The position numbers and the translations under genes were made by a program. This document shows, one piece after another, positions 26,853 to 38,245 of a DNA stretch of 64,000 bases; position 1 is the stretch's first letter; each line of letters opens with the position of its first letter. Under the pieces are notes generated by a model, which saw only the letters and a program-made list of their open reading frames with translations, searched no databases and was not told the DNA's origin. This DNA is from Bacillus halotolerans (GTDB lineage: Bacteria; Bacillota; Bacilli; Bacillales; Bacillaceae). The DNA is taken from the NCBI RefSeq assembly GCF_001517105.1, contig NZ_LPVF01000008.1, forward strand, positions 248,001-312,000, read 5' to 3'.

Positions 26853-27212
26853 TGGAGACGGTGGGAGTCGAACCCACGTCCAGAAACATCGATTACTTAA
26901 GCGTCTACGAGCGTAGCCTGCATATTTGTGTTTTCACTCATCTTCTTGCCTGCGGGCGGGCCTTCCGAGAGCTAGTCTGTTTGTCTCTTCTTACGTTCTC
27001 AGACGGGAACGCAAGCGTAGCCTACTTGGATGTGCTCTTCACAGACACATAGGCAATGTCAGGAAGAGCTCGCTGCGCTTATTAGGCAGCTAATGCTACG
27101 TTTTGGTTAAAACTGTTAGTTTTGCCAGTTATATTTATGTGCGTGTTTACGAGATCGCCTCTCGGCTCGCAGCTCAAGCTCGATCCATCCCTGTCGAATC
27201 CGTAACGTCCCC
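26853..27212 (-). ncRNA. ssrA: Transfer-messenger RNA (tmRNA, SsrA)
   Basis: The minus strand starts GGGGACGTTACGGATTCGAC and ends with a T-arm (GGTTCGACTCC) and acceptor CGTCTCC plus discriminator A, forming a 7-bp acceptor stem with one G-U pair. The tag template at 27126-27079 encodes GKTNSFNQNVALAA followed by tandem TAA stops, the known B. subtilis tag after the charged alanine. tmRNA rescues stalled ribosomes together with SmpB and marks the product for proteolysis. The terminal CCA is not encoded here (the next bases are TAC), so it must be added by tRNA nucleotidyltransferase. The gene is 360 nt, downstream of smpB. Confidence 0.97.
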
Positions 27213-27271
27213 TTGTTATAAGGGAAATACGGGAGAAATATCAAGCTCTCACTCAAACTGGCTACATTCCT

Positions 27272-27299
27272 ATTATAACATGATCACGGCTCATTTCAA
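27272..27299 (-). promoter_or_regulatory. ssrA promoter
   Basis: On the minus strand TTGAAA and TATAAT are separated by 16 bp, about 60 bases upstream of the mature tmRNA 5' end. This agrees with a precursor trimmed by RNase P. Confidence 0.75.
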
Positions 27300-27386
27300 T
27301 TGACAAATCCTTCAAGAAAAAACCGTGTCATCTCATCGTGAAATCAGTATAGCACAGGCTGGATTTCAGTATCAAGCGTTATGCTT

Positions 27387-27857
27387 TTAGAACCCTTTTT
27401 GACTGTCTCTGAACGCTCTTTCAATTTCACGCTTCGCATCCTTGCGCTTCAGATCTTCACGTTTGTCATAGTTTTTCTTCCCTTTACCCAGACCGAGAAG
27501 AACTTTGGCAAAGCCGTTTTTCAAATACAGCTTGAGCGGAACGAGAGAATACCCTTTTTCCTTCGTTAAGCCGATCAGCTTGTTAATTTCCTTGCGGTGC
27601 ATTAACAGCTTTCTCGTCCGGAGCGGATCGTGGTTATAGCGGTTTCCCTGCTCATACGGGCTGACGTGCATATTGTGGAGAAATACTTCTCCCCGTTCGA
27701 TTTTGGCGAAGGAATCTTTAAGATTCACGCGGCCGGCGCGAATCGCTTTGATTTCTGTTCCTTGCAATACAATGCCTGTTTCATATGTTTCTTCTATAAA
27801 ATAATCGTGATTGGCTTTTTTATTTTGTGATAATACTTTTCCTGACCCTTTCGGCAT
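27387..27857 (-). CDS. smpB: tmRNA-binding protein SmpB
   Basis: SmpB is a 156-residue OB-fold protein that binds the tRNA-like part of tmRNA and places it in the ribosomal A site; its C-terminal tail mimics an mRNA in the entry channel. Conserved family segments are visible: [16 protein letters not shown], the KLLMHRKEI core, and the basic tail [14 protein letters not shown] ending FRDSQKGF. The ATG at 27857 follows GGAGG; the frame extends upstream without a site. It lies between rnr and ssrA on the same strand, an arrangement common in Bacilli. Confidence 0.97.
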   Translation of the reverse strand: MPKGSGKVLSQNKKANHDYFIEETYETGIVLQGTEIKAIRAGRVNLKDSFAKIERGEVFLHNMHVSPYEQGNRYNHDPLRTRKLLMHRKEINKLIGLTKEKGYSLVPLKLYLKNGFAKVLLGLGKGKKNYDKREDLKRKDAKREIERAFRDSQKGF

Positions 27858-27960
27858 GCCAGAACCTCCTCTCACTAAGGAAAAACTGTCGACCTTTGCG
27901 ATACGCTCTATTTTACCAAATGTCACGCATGGCTACAATGAAAAGCTGTTTCCGAAAGAA

Positions 27961-27989
27961 AGCAAATAGAGCACTGCGCCCTATTTGCT
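27961..27989 (-). terminator. Hairpin between rnr and smpB
   Basis: AGCAAATAG and CTATTTGCT pair perfectly around an 11-nt loop just after the rnr stop. On the minus strand it is followed by TTCTTTC, a weak T-tract, so it may be a partial terminator or a 3' stabilising hairpin. Confidence 0.5.
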
Positions 27990-27999
27990 GGTTGAGCTG

Positions 28000-30336
28000 C
28001 TATTTCTTCTTTTTACGTTTCTGCTTCGGTGCGTTTTGAAAGCCGCGTTTTTTCTTTTTCTTCTTCGGCTTTGTGAACCACTCCCCTTTTTCCTCGGAAG
28101 GAGCAGGAGATACAGGCGTATTTGTGCTTAACACGCGTTTTCTGGCAGGTTTTCCGCGTTTTCGGCTGCGGCTGTCCATTTCTCTCGGACGGCGCGGGGT
28201 GCCTTTCATACCGACGATTTCGAAGTCAATATTGCGCTCGTCTTTATTGACGTCAACGACTTTGACTGTAATTTCATCTCCGATACGGAACACATTCCCC
28301 GTCCGCTCGCCGATCATCGCAAAATGCTGCTCGTCAAAGCGATAATAGTCATCCGTCATAAAGCTGACGTGGACGAGTCCTTCAATTGTATTCGGCAGCT
28401 CGACAAACATCCCGAAGTTTGTCACAGAGCTGATCATGCCGTCGAATTCTTCACCGATTTTATCAAGCATATATTCCGCTTTTTTCAGATCATCTGTTTC
28501 ACGCTCTGCGTCAACTGCACGGCGTTCCATTGATGAAGTATGTTCAGCGATATCCGGAAGCCGTTCAGCCCACTTCTCCTGTGTCGCTTCATCGACCTTG
28601 CCGTTGATTAAGTACGTTCTGATCAATCTGTGGACGATTAAATCCGGATAACGGCGGATCGGCGATGTGAAATGGGTATAGAATTCCGTTGACAGGCCGA
28701 AGTGCCCCAAGCTTTGCGGGTCGTATTTCGCCTGCTTCATGGAACGTAGCATGACAGTAGAAATCACTGTTTCCTCTGGTCTGTCACGAACAGCGTCAAG
28801 AATGCTTTGCAGCGCGCGCGGATGAATATTTCCCGCCGTTCCTTTTACAACATATCCAAATGTTGTCACAAACTCTAAAAACTTTTGCAGTTTTTCAGCA
28901 TTAGGCTCTTCGTGTATCCGGTAAATAAACGGAACGTTCATCCAATGGAAATGCTCTGCAACGGTTTCGTTCGCAACAAGCATAAATTCTTCAATCAGTT
29001 TTTCGGCGACAGATCGTTCTCTGATCACAACGTCTTTGACCGCGCCTTCTTCATCGACAAGCACCTTTGCTTCTTTAAAGTCAAAATCCACGGCGCCGCG
29101 GTTCATCCGCTTTTCGCGAAGAATTTCTGCCAGCCGCTCCATGTCTTTGAACATCGGTACGAGCGGTTCGTACTTTCGCTTTAATTCTTCATCATCATCA
29201 ACAAGAATCTGATTCACATCGGAATATGTCATTCTTTCCGTTGTTTTGATGACGCTTTGGAAGATTTCGTGCTCTGTGACTTCTCCCCGACTGTTGATGG
29301 TCATTTCACAAGAAAGTGTCAGGCGGTCAACCTTTGGATTTAATGAACAAATACCGTTTGACAGTCTGTGCGGAATCATCGGAATCACACGGTCAACCAA
29401 ATACACACTCGTTCCTCTTTCCATCGCTTCTTTGTCAATCGGCGAGTTTTCAGTCACGTAATGGCTGACGTCGGCAATGTGAACGCCAAGCTTATAGCTG
29501 CCGTCATCCAGTTTTGTCACTGTAACCGCATCATCCAAGTCCTTCGCGTCCGCTCCGTCAATGGTGACAATGACCTGGTCACGGAGATCACGGCGGTCTT
29601 TCAGGTCTTTTTCATCAATCGTATCAGGCGTGCTTGTCGCCTGTTCCATTGCATCGGCAGGGAATTCACCCGGCAGTCCGTGCTTATGGATGACTGATAA
29701 AATATCAATGCCCGGATCATTTTTATGGCCGAGAATGGATTCAATCTCACCCTCTGCATTCATTCGGCCTTCAGGATAGCTGGTCAGCTTAACAACCACC
29801 TTATGCCCTTCAGCCGCGCCATTTTTTCCGCTATTAGGAATGAAGATATCGCTTGTGATTTTTTTGTCATCCGGAATGACAAAACCAAAGTTTTTTGTTT
29901 CTGTATAGGTTCCGACTACCCGCTGAATCGCTCTTTCTAAAATGCGAATGACGGTACCCTCTTGTCTGGAGCCGCTTGACTGCGAATTCAGGCGTACCAT
30001 GACGATATCGCCGTTCATAGCTGTATTCAGCTCATTAGGCGGAATAAACACATCGCTTAACGACGTATCCTCAGGCAGCAAAAAGGCAAATCCCTTCGGA
30101 TGCGCAGAAAGCTTTCCTTTAATTAAATTCATTTTTTCCGGAATGCCGTAGCGGTCGCTTCTCGTCCGCACGATAAGCCCTTTTTCCTCCAGCGCAACCA
30201 GCGCTTTGACGAGCTCTTTAAATTCCTCGGCATCCGTAATCTGTAACATCTCCTCAAGTTCCTGAACAGTCAGAGGCTTGTACGCCTCTTCCTTCATAAA
30301 CGAGAGAAGCTTATCCATAAATGCTTCTTTTTCCAT
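28000..30336 (-). CDS. rnr: Ribonuclease R
   Basis: RNase R is a processive 3'-to-5' exoribonuclease that degrades structured RNA and non-stop mRNAs engaged by tmRNA. The 778-residue protein has an N-terminal helix-turn-helix-like region, cold-shock domains (about 65-230), the RNB catalytic domain with the metal-binding [11 protein letters not shown] near residue 260, an S1 domain near 625-705, and a very lysine/arginine-rich tail ending KQKRKKKK. The ATG follows AGGAGGT. It lies in the secG-yvaK-rnr-smpB-ssrA order typical of the group. Confidence 0.96.
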   Translation of the reverse strand: MEKEAFMDKLLSFMKEEAYKPLTVQELEEMLQITDAEEFKELVKALVALEEKGLIVRTRSDRYGIPEKMNLIKGKLSAHPKGFAFLLPEDTSLSDVFIPPNELNTAMNGDIVMVRLNSQSSGSRQEGTVIRILERAIQRVVGTYTETKNFGFVIPDDKKITSDIFIPNSGKNGAAEGHKVVVKLTSYPEGRMNAEGEIESILGHKNDPGIDILSVIHKHGLPGEFPADAMEQATSTPDTIDEKDLKDRRDLRDQVIVTIDGADAKDLDDAVTVTKLDDGSYKLGVHIADVSHYVTENSPIDKEAMERGTSVYLVDRVIPMIPHRLSNGICSLNPKVDRLTLSCEMTINSRGEVTEHEIFQSVIKTTERMTYSDVNQILVDDDEELKRKYEPLVPMFKDMERLAEILREKRMNRGAVDFDFKEAKVLVDEEGAVKDVVIRERSVAEKLIEEFMLVANETVAEHFHWMNVPFIYRIHEEPNAEKLQKFLEFVTTFGYVVKGTAGNIHPRALQSILDAVRDRPEETVISTVMLRSMKQAKYDPQSLGHFGLSTEFYTHFTSPIRRYPDLIVHRLIRTYLINGKVDEATQEKWAERLPDIAEHTSSMERRAVDAERETDDLKKAEYMLDKIGEEFDGMISSVTNFGMFVELPNTIEGLVHVSFMTDDYYRFDEQHFAMIGERTGNVFRIGDEITVKVVDVNKDERNIDFEIVGMKGTPRRPREMDSRSRKRGKPARKRVLSTNTPVSPAPSEEKGEWFTKPKKKKKKRGFQNAPKQKRKKKK

Positions 30337-30354
30337 AATCCGACCTCCTGTTGG

Positions 30355-31095
30355 TTACCAATCCAGCTTCTCTAAAAATTCATACACATCTTGATGTACG
30401 ATGTCCCGTTCCTTGTCCAGCGTGATAACATGGCCTGATTCCTCATACCATTTCAGCTGTTTATCGTCAGTTTCCACTTCATTGTAAATAATATTGGCAC
30501 TTTCGGTATTAATCATGTGATCATGACGGGCTTGCACAACAAATGTCGGAGAATAGATCATATCGACATTCTTTCGCACATCGGCAATCAAGTCTTGCAG
30601 CGCCTTAAGGGTATTCATCGGCGTTTTTTCAAATTCCTTCATTTCCTCTTCTATTTGCTCCGGGCTTTTCCCCTCGAATTTTTTGTAATTGCGCGCGTAG
30701 GAAAGGACGCCCTGATACATGACCTCTTCGCTTTTAATATGCATTGGCGCGCACATTGGAACAATTCCCTTTATGGGTACAGTGTAACCCAATTTCAGCG
30801 AAAAAACCCCGCCAAGCGACAGTCCGCAGGCAGCAATGTCCTCATAGCCTTCAGATTTTAAATATTCATAGCCATCCATGACGTTTTTCCACCAGTCTTC
30901 AGGCCCCGTATGTACCAATTCTTCAGGCGGAACGCCGTGTCCTTCATATTGAGGCGCGTGGCACGTATAGCCCCGTTCATTCAAATAACGTCCCAGCATT
31001 CTCACATCTGCTGTATTCCCTGTAAAGCCGTGCAGCAAAAGCACCGCTTTGTCTCCGCCTTTAAATGTAAATGGTTTTGGTGTCACAACTTTCAT
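30355..31095 (-). CDS. yvaK: Carboxylesterase YvaK (Est30 family)
   Basis: YvaK is a cytoplasmic alpha/beta-hydrolase close to Geobacillus Est30 carboxylesterase. Visible features are the oxyanion HGFTG near residue 22, the nucleophile elbow GLSLGG (Ser about 93), the acid in QARHDHMI and the catalytic histidine in ESGHVITLD. It hydrolyses short acyl esters in the family; the physiological substrate is unknown. The ATG at 31095 has AAAGGGAG at 8-base spacing; the ATG at 31101 is only 2 bases away and may be the annotated one, adding two residues. The stop is 18 bases before the rnr start, so both are probably in one transcript. Confidence 0.92.
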   Translation of the reverse strand: MKVVTPKPFTFKGGDKAVLLLHGFTGNTADVRMLGRYLNERGYTCHAPQYEGHGVPPEELVHTGPEDWWKNVMDGYEYLKSEGYEDIAACGLSLGGVFSLKLGYTVPIKGIVPMCAPMHIKSEEVMYQGVLSYARNYKKFEGKSPEQIEEEMKEFEKTPMNTLKALQDLIADVRKNVDMIYSPTFVVQARHDHMINTESANIIYNEVETDDKQLKWYEESGHVITLDKERDIVHQDVYEFLEKLDW

Positions 31096-31185
31096 GCTCA
31101 TTTCTCCCTTTCTTTCTGCACGATCATTTTAGTTTTCCACAGTTTGATCAGAAAAAAACGCTCTGAATATCAGCCAGAAACGTGA

Positions 31186-31214
31186 AAAAGGCCTGACTTT
31201 ACATCAGACCTTAT
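31186..31214 (-). terminator. secG terminator
   Basis: AAGGYCTGA and TCAGACCTT pair around CTTTACA. On the minus strand the stem is followed by TTTTTCACG, between secG and yvaK. Confidence 0.75.
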
Positions 31215-31226
31215 ACAAACATTGCC

Positions 31227-31457
31227 CTATAGGATATAAGCAAGCGCAATCGTCAACACGAAAAACAAGACTGCCAGCACAACAGTAATGCGGTGCAGAA
31301 TCAAATCAAGACCTCTTGCTTTTTGTTTCCCGAAGAGCTGCTCCGCTCCGCCTGAAATCGCACCAGATAATCCGGCGCTTTTACTGGATTGAAGCAAAAC
31401 GACAATAATAAGTGCAATACTGACGATAACCAATAAGGTAATCAAAACCGCGTGCAT
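31227..31457 (-). CDS. secG: Preprotein translocase subunit SecG
   Basis: SecG is the 76-residue, two-helix subunit of the SecYEG protein-export channel. The sequence shows two hydrophobic helices (about 3-22 and 54-75), the conserved [17 protein letters not shown] loop, and the GGAEQLFGK segment. The ATG follows GGAGGTG at 6-base spacing. A terminator separates it from yvaK, though some readthrough is likely. Confidence 0.96.
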   Translation of the reverse strand: MHAVLITLLVIVSIALIIVVLLQSSKSAGLSGAISGGAEQLFGKQKARGLDLILHRITVVLAVLFFVLTIALAYIL

Positions 31458-31609
31458 CCCTTACACCTCCAGACTCACTGGCCTACATTACTTCTATTTT
31501 ACATGAAAAGGTTTGCCATGTCACGCCGTATCAGACGCCAAAAGACCGGATAAGACATTTTGTTTTGGTTAGCCTATTCGTATGAATTGAGCGAAAAGGG
31601 AGAACAACA

Positions 31610-32374
31610 ATGCCGATCATCAGCACAGCCAATAAGAAACATCTATATTATGAGGAATATGGACAGGGAATCCCTATCATTTTTATTCACCCGCCGGGCA
31701 TGGGCCGCAAGGTTTTTTATTATCAGCGCCTTCTGGCGGATCATTTCAGGGTGATATTTCCCGATTTAAGCGGACATGGCGACAGCGATCATGCAGACCA
31801 GCAAATCTCGATTTCCTATTACGCAAACGAGATCGTGCAATTTATGGATCGTTTGCACATTGATCAGGCTGCAGTATTCGGGTATTCCGCCGGCAGCTTA
31901 ATCGCACAGCACATTGGCTTCATCCGGCCGGACAAAGTATCTCATTTGGTGTTGGCCGGCACTTACCCCGCTGTTCATACCATGGCCGGTCAGCAGCTTC
32001 ACAAAATGGGAATGTATCTTCTTGAAAAAAGTCCCGGCATGCTGATGAAAATTATCGCCAGCAGCCATACGAAAAACAGACAGCTCCGAAATCTATTAAC
32101 GAGTCATATGAAAAAAGCTGACCTCGGCCATTGGTATCAATATTATCGGGATTCGCTCCGCTACAGCTGCCTTGAACAATTGCCCCGTTTTAACATGCCG
32201 ATGCTGTTTATGTATGGCGGCCTGCGCGACTGGACCTTTGCACATGCAGGCTATTACCGGAAAGCATGCAGCCACGCTGAATTTTTCAGGCTGGAATACC
32301 AAGGCCATCAGCTGCCGACAAAACAATGGAAAACATGCAATGAACTTGTGACGGGTTTTGTTTTGACACATTGA
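31610..32374 (+). CDS. yvaM: Alpha/beta-fold hydrolase YvaM
   Basis: YvaM is a 254-residue serine hydrolase. It has the oxyanion HPPGMG near residue 27, the nucleophile elbow GYSAGS (Ser93), and a C-terminal catalytic His in QGHQLP. The [10 protein letters not shown] segment near residue 51 is typical of the family. No substrate is known. The ATG follows AAAAGGGAG. It is divergent from secG and convergent with yvzC. Confidence 0.85.
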   Translation: MPIISTANKKHLYYEEYGQGIPIIFIHPPGMGRKVFYYQRLLADHFRVIFPDLSGHGDSDHADQQISISYYANEIVQFMDRLHIDQAAVFGYSAGSLIAQHIGFIRPDKVSHLVLAGTYPAVHTMAGQQLHKMGMYLLEKSPGMLMKIIASSHTKNRQLRNLLTSHMKKADLGHWYQYYRDSLRYSCLEQLPRFNMPMLFMYGGLRDWTFAHAGYYRKACSHAEFFRLEYQGHQLPTKQWKTCNELVTGFVLTH

Positions 32375-32387
32375 TGATAAGGCTTAG

Positions 32388-32416
32388 AAAACGCTTGGTT
32401 CCCCAGGCGTTCTTAT
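32388..32416. terminator. Bidirectional terminator between yvaM and yvzC
   Basis: AACGCTTGG and CCAGGCGTT pair with one G-U position around a 4-nt loop between the converging genes, with short A/T flanks. Confidence 0.6.
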
Positions 32417-32417
32417 A

Positions 32418-32651
32418 TCATTGACTTTTGTCAACAAAATCATAGTAAAAAAGATCCTCAAACTTCAAGTCAAAATAGTGAAGCATTTTTCCGATCACAA
32501 GCTGCCCCGGCCGTCTTTCTCCATTCAGCACACGGCTCAGTGTGGCGGGTGAGACTCCGATTTCCAGCGCAAGCTGATTGAGGGAATAATCGTTATTGAC
32601 CATATACTGCAATACATAATCACGTCTAATCTGTATCTTTTCTACTGGCAC
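32418..32651 (-). CDS. yvzC: Xre-family helix-turn-helix protein YvzC
   Basis: YvzC is a 77-residue Cro/C1-type DNA-binding protein consisting almost only of the helix-turn-helix domain, with LNQLALEIGVSPATLSRVLNG as the core. The start is a GTG at 32651 with AAGGTGAGG upstream at about 6 bases; the outer GTG at 32660 lies in that site. Its target is unknown. It is divergent from the yvaN/yvaO pair, which encode proteins of the same superfamily, so cross-regulation through the shared 150-bp gap is possible. Confidence 0.85.
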   Translation of the reverse strand: MPVEKIQIRRDYVLQYMVNNDYSLNQLALEIGVSPATLSRVLNGERRPGQLVIGKMLHYFDLKFEDLFYYDFVDKSQ

Positions 32652-32802
32652 TTTCCTCACCTTCCGTTCATGAAAAAACTTTTTCTATACATTTACATTA
32701 CGGCGTATGTTAACTTTTGTCAATACATTTCCAGCCTACCTATTCCCTTTAGTCAATAAACATACTAAAATATGAGTAATAGTGAGGGACGGGGTGAGAC
32801 AT

Positions 32803-33211
32803 ATGGAAAGCTTCGGCGAACAATTACGGGCATTGCGTGAGGAGAGAAAGCTGACAGTCAACCAGCTGGCGACTTATTCCGGTGTAAGCGCGGCCGGCAT
32901 CTCCAGAATTGAAAACGGCAAACGCGGCGTTCCTAAACCTGCCACCATCAAAAAAATTGGCGGAGGCCTTAAAAATTCCTTATGAAGGGCTTATGTATAA
33001 AGCGGGATATATCGAAGAGGTTCATGAAGCCAGAGCGACTTATGAAACGAAGTGCCAGCTGCTTGAAAAGGCGGAGGCTTATGACCTGAAAAATCTTGCC
33101 CTTCTTGAGAGTGAAAAATGGCAGTATCTCAACAAAGAGGATTTGCTCATGCTGGATCATTATTTCTCTTTTATTTCAGACGAAGCCAAAAAACGATCTG
33201 CTGATCAATAA
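32803..33211 (+). pseudogene. yvaN: Xre-family regulator YvaN, disrupted by a +1 frameshift
   Basis: Translation from the ATG at 32803 (GGGGTGAG upstream) gives a Cro/C1 helix-turn-helix with VNQLATYSGVSAAGISRIENG, then leaves frame at a run of seven A at 32950-32956. With six A the frame would continue KKLAEALKIPYEGL and end EAKKRSADQ at 33211, giving 135 residues, the form I recall from B. subtilis 168. As written the product ends after about 60 residues. Possible causes are a real inactivating mutation, a slippery tract with partial restoration by polymerase slippage, or a sequencing error. It is closely related to yvaO next door, so this is a tandem duplication. Confidence 0.8.
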
Positions 33212-33239
33212 CTCTTTCCAGAAATGCGAGGCGATCATC

Positions 33240-33659
33240 ATGTCAACATTCGGACAGGAATTAAGGGCGCTGCGCCGCGCCCGCAAACTGACAGTGAATC
33301 AGCTTGCGGTGTACTCGGGCATCAGCTCAGCGACCATTTCAAAAATAGAAAACGGCAAGCGCGGCACACCAAAGCCCGCGACCATAAAAAAGCTCGCAGC
33401 GGTGCTGAAAATACCGCACGAAAACCTGATGGCAGCCGCAGGGCACATTACCGCTTTTCCTGAAGAAATTCGAGAGGCTTCTGAAAGCTATCAGTCTATT
33501 TATGCGATTTATCAGACGGCTGTCACTCGCGGAACGGAGAACCTGTCTCTTTTTAACAGCGAAAAATGGCGGCATCTCTCCAAGCAGGATATTGAAAATC
33601 TCAGCAAATACTTCGATTTTTTAGCTTCCGAAGCGAAAAAACGCTCCTCTTCCACGTAA
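33240..33659 (+). CDS. yvaO: Xre-family regulator YvaO
   Basis: YvaO is a 139-residue protein with an N-terminal Cro/C1 helix-turn-helix (VNQLAVYSGISSATISKIENG, about 17-37) and a C-terminal helical part ending in a FDFLASEAKKRSSST tail. It resembles the immunity-type repressors of mobile elements. The ATG at 33240 has GAGGCGA upstream and lies 28 bases after the yvaN stop, so the two form one unit. YvaN and YvaO share the PKPATIKKL region and the EKWxxLxKxD motif, showing recent duplication. Targets are unknown. Confidence 0.87.
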   Translation: MSTFGQELRALRRARKLTVNQLAVYSGISSATISKIENGKRGTPKPATIKKLAAVLKIPHENLMAAAGHITAFPEEIREASESYQSIYAIYQTAVTRGTENLSLFNSEKWRHLSKQDIENLSKYFDFLASEAKKRSSST

Positions 33660-33750
33660 TCCTCTGCGTCTCTTTCCGCATTTTATCAATCACGCATGCA
33701 TACGTTCCCTCGTTATTTGCGTTATAATAATGACAGACGAGGTGAAAAGT

Positions 33751-34077
33751 ATGAACCAATCAGAAATGTGTCCTAGATTTGAAAAAGCAGTCGACATCTT
33801 GAGCAAACGCTGGGTTGCTTTAATCGTTTTTCAGCTGTTGAACGGTCAGCAGCGATTTAGCGAAATAGAAGCAGCACTTCCAAATCTAAGCGGCAGAGTT
33901 CTGTCAGAAAGGCTGAAAGAACTTGAGCTTGAAGGAGTGGTTAAGCGGGACGTCATCCCCGAAACTCCGGTTCGCATCGAATATTCATTAACCGACAAAG
34001 GAATGGCGTTAGCGCCCATTCTGGGTGAAATCTCCAAATGGGCTACTGAATGGATTGACCCTTCCTTTCATATGTAA
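33751..34077 (+). CDS. catR: HxlR/MarR-type redox-sensing repressor CatR (YvaP)
   Basis: CatR is a 108-residue winged-helix repressor of the DUF24 (HxlR) family that senses diamide and quinones. In B. subtilis it represses catDE (catechol dioxygenase) together with its paralogue YodB. The redox-active cysteine of the family is present at Cys7 (SEMCPRF). The recognition part reads SGRVLSERLKELE. The ATG at 33751 follows GAGGTG; the earlier ATG at 33730 has no site. The target genes are not in this window. Confidence 0.9.
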   Translation: MNQSEMCPRFEKAVDILSKRWVALIVFQLLNGQQRFSEIEAALPNLSGRVLSERLKELELEGVVKRDVIPETPVRIEYSLTDKGMALAPILGEISKWATEWIDPSFHM

Positions 34078-34082
34078 TTGCT

Positions 34083-34124
34083 AAAACGGTTCTATCTCCA
34101 CGGAGAGAAGAGCCGTTTTTTATT
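34083..34124 (+). terminator. catR terminator
   Basis: AAAACGGTTCT and AGAGCCGTTTT pair with one G-U position; the stem is followed by a T-rich tract after the catR stop. Confidence 0.8.
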
Positions 34125-34203
34125 TTTTATTTCCAGGTGAAAAAACAATTTCTCAGCCGATATATAGTACATCACATCACTTTTTTAAAAGGAGAACACT
34201 TAT

Positions 34204-35904
34204 ATGCGACTGACGATTTCCCGCAAATTCAGCCTGGTATTTTTGACACTGATTCTCATCAATCTGCTTATATGTGGAATAGGCGCTTTCAATATGCAGC
34301 ACATCATCAAAAAGACAGATGAAATCAATACAAAATGGATAGACGGCATTAAAGAAATTACATCTATTAATTATTTGACAGAGCACCTTTCCTCTAAGGA
34401 AAAGGATTTCTTGATTTATACAGACAAAGATAAAATGGATACCCTGGACCAAGATATGAACCAGATCCTTAAGGATATCAATGAAAAGCTTGATAACTAT
34501 GAAAAGACAATCTCTAATGACAAAGAACGCAGCATTTTCGAACAGCTCAAGACTGAAGTCAACTCTTATACGAATATTCATAGCCAGATTTTAGAGAGCG
34601 GACGCACGAATGATATAGATAAAGCAAGGGGGTTATTGGTACAGACTGAAGCAAGCTTTGAGGATATGAAAAAATCAATCACTGAACTTGTTGACTTTAA
34701 TAAAGAAGGCAGCAACACGGCGGTGAAAGAAACCAAGGATGTTTATCATAAAGGTCTGATTTACACGGCTTTGCTTCTGGCAGCCTCCATCGCCATCAGC
34801 ATATGCATTTGGCTTTATATCAATCGCAGCATTGTAAAACCGATTATTCGAATGAAGTCATCTGCGAATGAGATCGCCGAAGGCAATCTTTCAAATGACA
34901 TAGAGGCGCTGGCCTCAAAAGACGAGCTCGGCGATTTGAACGAAGCGCTTCAGAAAATGGTAGGGAATTTAAGAGATATCGTCGGATATTCAAAAGAAAT
35001 CTCCACCCGCGTGCTTTCTTCATCACAGGTGCTGACCACTGCAACGAATGAAACAAGAACCGGCAGCAGGCATATTACCGAAACGATGAACGAAATGGCT
35101 GAAGGCTCCGAGCAGCAGGCGCAAGACGCTGTGACGATCGCCGAATCAATGAATGAATTTACAGAAAGCATTGATAAAGCCTACAATCACGGCATGACGA
35201 TCAGCGATACGTCTCAAAACGTACTCGAACTCGCCGTAAACGGAAACGAAAATATGGATACGTCAGTGCAGCAAATGAAAACAATCCATCATATCGTTCA
35301 AGAGGCCGTTCATAAAGTGAGATCGCTGGAACAGCATTCTCAGGACATCAACAAGCTTGTTCAGGTCATCAACGGCATTGCCGAGCAAACGAACTTATTG
35401 TCACTTAATGCCGCAATTGAGGCAGCCCGCGCAGGAGAAAGCGGCAAAGGCTTCGCTGTTGTGGCCGAGGAGGTCCGAAAGCTCGCAGACGGCGTATCTG
35501 ACTCCGTTCAGGATATCACTAAAATAGTTGGGGGCACACAGCAGGAAATCAACACTGTCATTCAATACCTGGAAAGCAGCTTTACCGAAGTAGAAAAAGG
35601 TACTGAAAACCTGACTGACACCGGACAGGCCATGCAGAACATTAAGCAATCGGTCACCTATGTAGCGGACAGCATTAAGGAAGTAACGGACGGATTAAAG
35701 CAGTTAACAAACCAATCGATCACAATTAACCAATCGATTGAAAACATCGCCTCCGTTTCTGAAGAATCCGCCGCCGGCATTGAAGAAACATTTTCCATTA
35801 CCGAGCAATCCGCCCATTCAATGGATCAAGTGCTTCAAAATGCTGAGGAGCTTGAGCGTTTGGCGAAAGAACTTAATCAGAAAATGGATCAGTTTACAAT
35901 TTAA
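34204..35904 (+). CDS. yvaQ: Methyl-accepting chemotaxis protein YvaQ
   Basis: YvaQ is a 566-residue transmembrane chemoreceptor. Order: transmembrane helix 1 (about 10-30), a four-helix-bundle type extracellular sensor domain, transmembrane helix 2 (about 183-205), a HAMP linker, and the long cytoplasmic signalling coiled coil with the invariant tip [19 protein letters not shown] and [14 protein letters not shown] near 395-430. The ATG follows AAAGGAG. It stands alone with its own terminator. The ligand is unknown; signalling should pass to CheW/CheA encoded elsewhere. Confidence 0.92.
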   Translation: MRLTISRKFSLVFLTLILINLLICGIGAFNMQHIIKKTDEINTKWIDGIKEITSINYLTEHLSSKEKDFLIYTDKDKMDTLDQDMNQILKDINEKLDNYEKTISNDKERSIFEQLKTEVNSYTNIHSQILESGRTNDIDKARGLLVQTEASFEDMKKSITELVDFNKEGSNTAVKETKDVYHKGLIYTALLLAASIAISICIWLYINRSIVKPIIRMKSSANEIAEGNLSNDIEALASKDELGDLNEALQKMVGNLRDIVGYSKEISTRVLSSSQVLTTATNETRTGSRHITETMNEMAEGSEQQAQDAVTIAESMNEFTESIDKAYNHGMTISDTSQNVLELAVNGNENMDTSVQQMKTIHHIVQEAVHKVRSLEQHSQDINKLVQVINGIAEQTNLLSLNAAIEAARAGESGKGFAVVAEEVRKLADGVSDSVQDITKIVGGTQQEINTVIQYLESSFTEVEKGTENLTDTGQAMQNIKQSVTYVADSIKEVTDGLKQLTNQSITINQSIENIASVSEESAAGIEETFSITEQSAHSMDQVLQNAEELERLAKELNQKMDQFTI

Positions 35905-35910
35905 ATAAGA

Positions 35911-35947
35911 AAAAAGAGGCTGTAATCATCCAAGCCTCTTTTTTTGT
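35911..35947. terminator. Bidirectional terminator between yvaQ and opuBD
   Basis: AAAAAGAGGCT and AGCCTCTTTTT form the stem between the converging ends of yvaQ and the opuB operon. Confidence 0.87.
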
Positions 35948-35949
35948 TC

Positions 35950-36630
35950 TTATGCAGCTGTTTGAATACGCCTCACCTTGGTTCTTTTTTTCTTGACCGG
36001 ATGTAACACCCGCTCCAGCCAAGCCATGAGCAAATCAGCCGCAACCGCCATCACCGCAGTCGGAATCGCGCCGGCTAGAATAATCGCCGTTCCGTTTGTG
36101 GCGTTTGACCCGCGGACGATCATATCCCCAAGGCCGCCGGCGCCGACAAATGTGCCGATTGCTGTAATGCCGATAGCGATGACGAGAGCCGTTCGAAGGC
36201 CTGCCATAATGACAGAAAGCGCGAGCGGGAGCTCAACCATCCGAAGAACTTGGAATTTCGTCATTCCCATCGCTTTTCCTGATTCTAAGTATGCGTGTTC
36301 AATGCTGACAATGCCTGTGTACGTGTTTCGGATAATCGGCAGCAGGGAATACAGAAATAATGATAAAATCACTGTGTTTGCACCGAGCCCCATGACAAGC
36401 ATCAGGACTGCCAGCATGGCGAGCGCCGGAATCGTCTGAATGACATTTGTTACGGCGAATACCCATCCTGACAAGCGGCGGAAATGCGCAATGAGGATGC
36501 CGACCGGAACCCCGACGACAGCAGCAAACAAGACGCCGTAAGCCGACATAAGAAAATGGCGGCCAAATTCTTCCATGACATAGCTGCCGTTCTGTGCATA
36601 ATACCTCATTAACTGTTCAAGCACATTCAT
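35950..36630 (-). CDS. opuBD: Choline ABC transporter permease OpuBD
   Basis: OpuBD is one of the two membrane-spanning subunits of the OpuB importer, which takes up choline for glycine betaine synthesis under osmotic stress. The 226-residue protein has about six helices and the EAA-loop coupling motif (AYLESGKAMGMTKFQVL) near residue 112 that contacts the ATPase. It ends with a basic tail. The ATG follows GGGGGA. It is the last gene of opuBA-BB-BC-BD. It is nearly identical in the membrane core to OpuCD, the product of the duplicated operon. Confidence 0.95.
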   Translation of the reverse strand: MNVLEQLMRYYAQNGSYVMEEFGRHFLMSAYGVLFAAVVGVPVGILIAHFRRLSGWVFAVTNVIQTIPALAMLAVLMLVMGLGANTVILSLFLYSLLPIIRNTYTGIVSIEHAYLESGKAMGMTKFQVLRMVELPLALSVIMAGLRTALVIAIGITAIGTFVGAGGLGDMIVRGSNATNGTAIILAGAIPTAVMAVAADLLMAWLERVLHPVKKKRTKVRRIQTAA

Positions 36631-36645
36631 TGGTCAATCCCCCTT

Positions 36646-38231
<1,586 letters not shown>

Positions 38232-38245
38232 GTCTCACAACCTCC

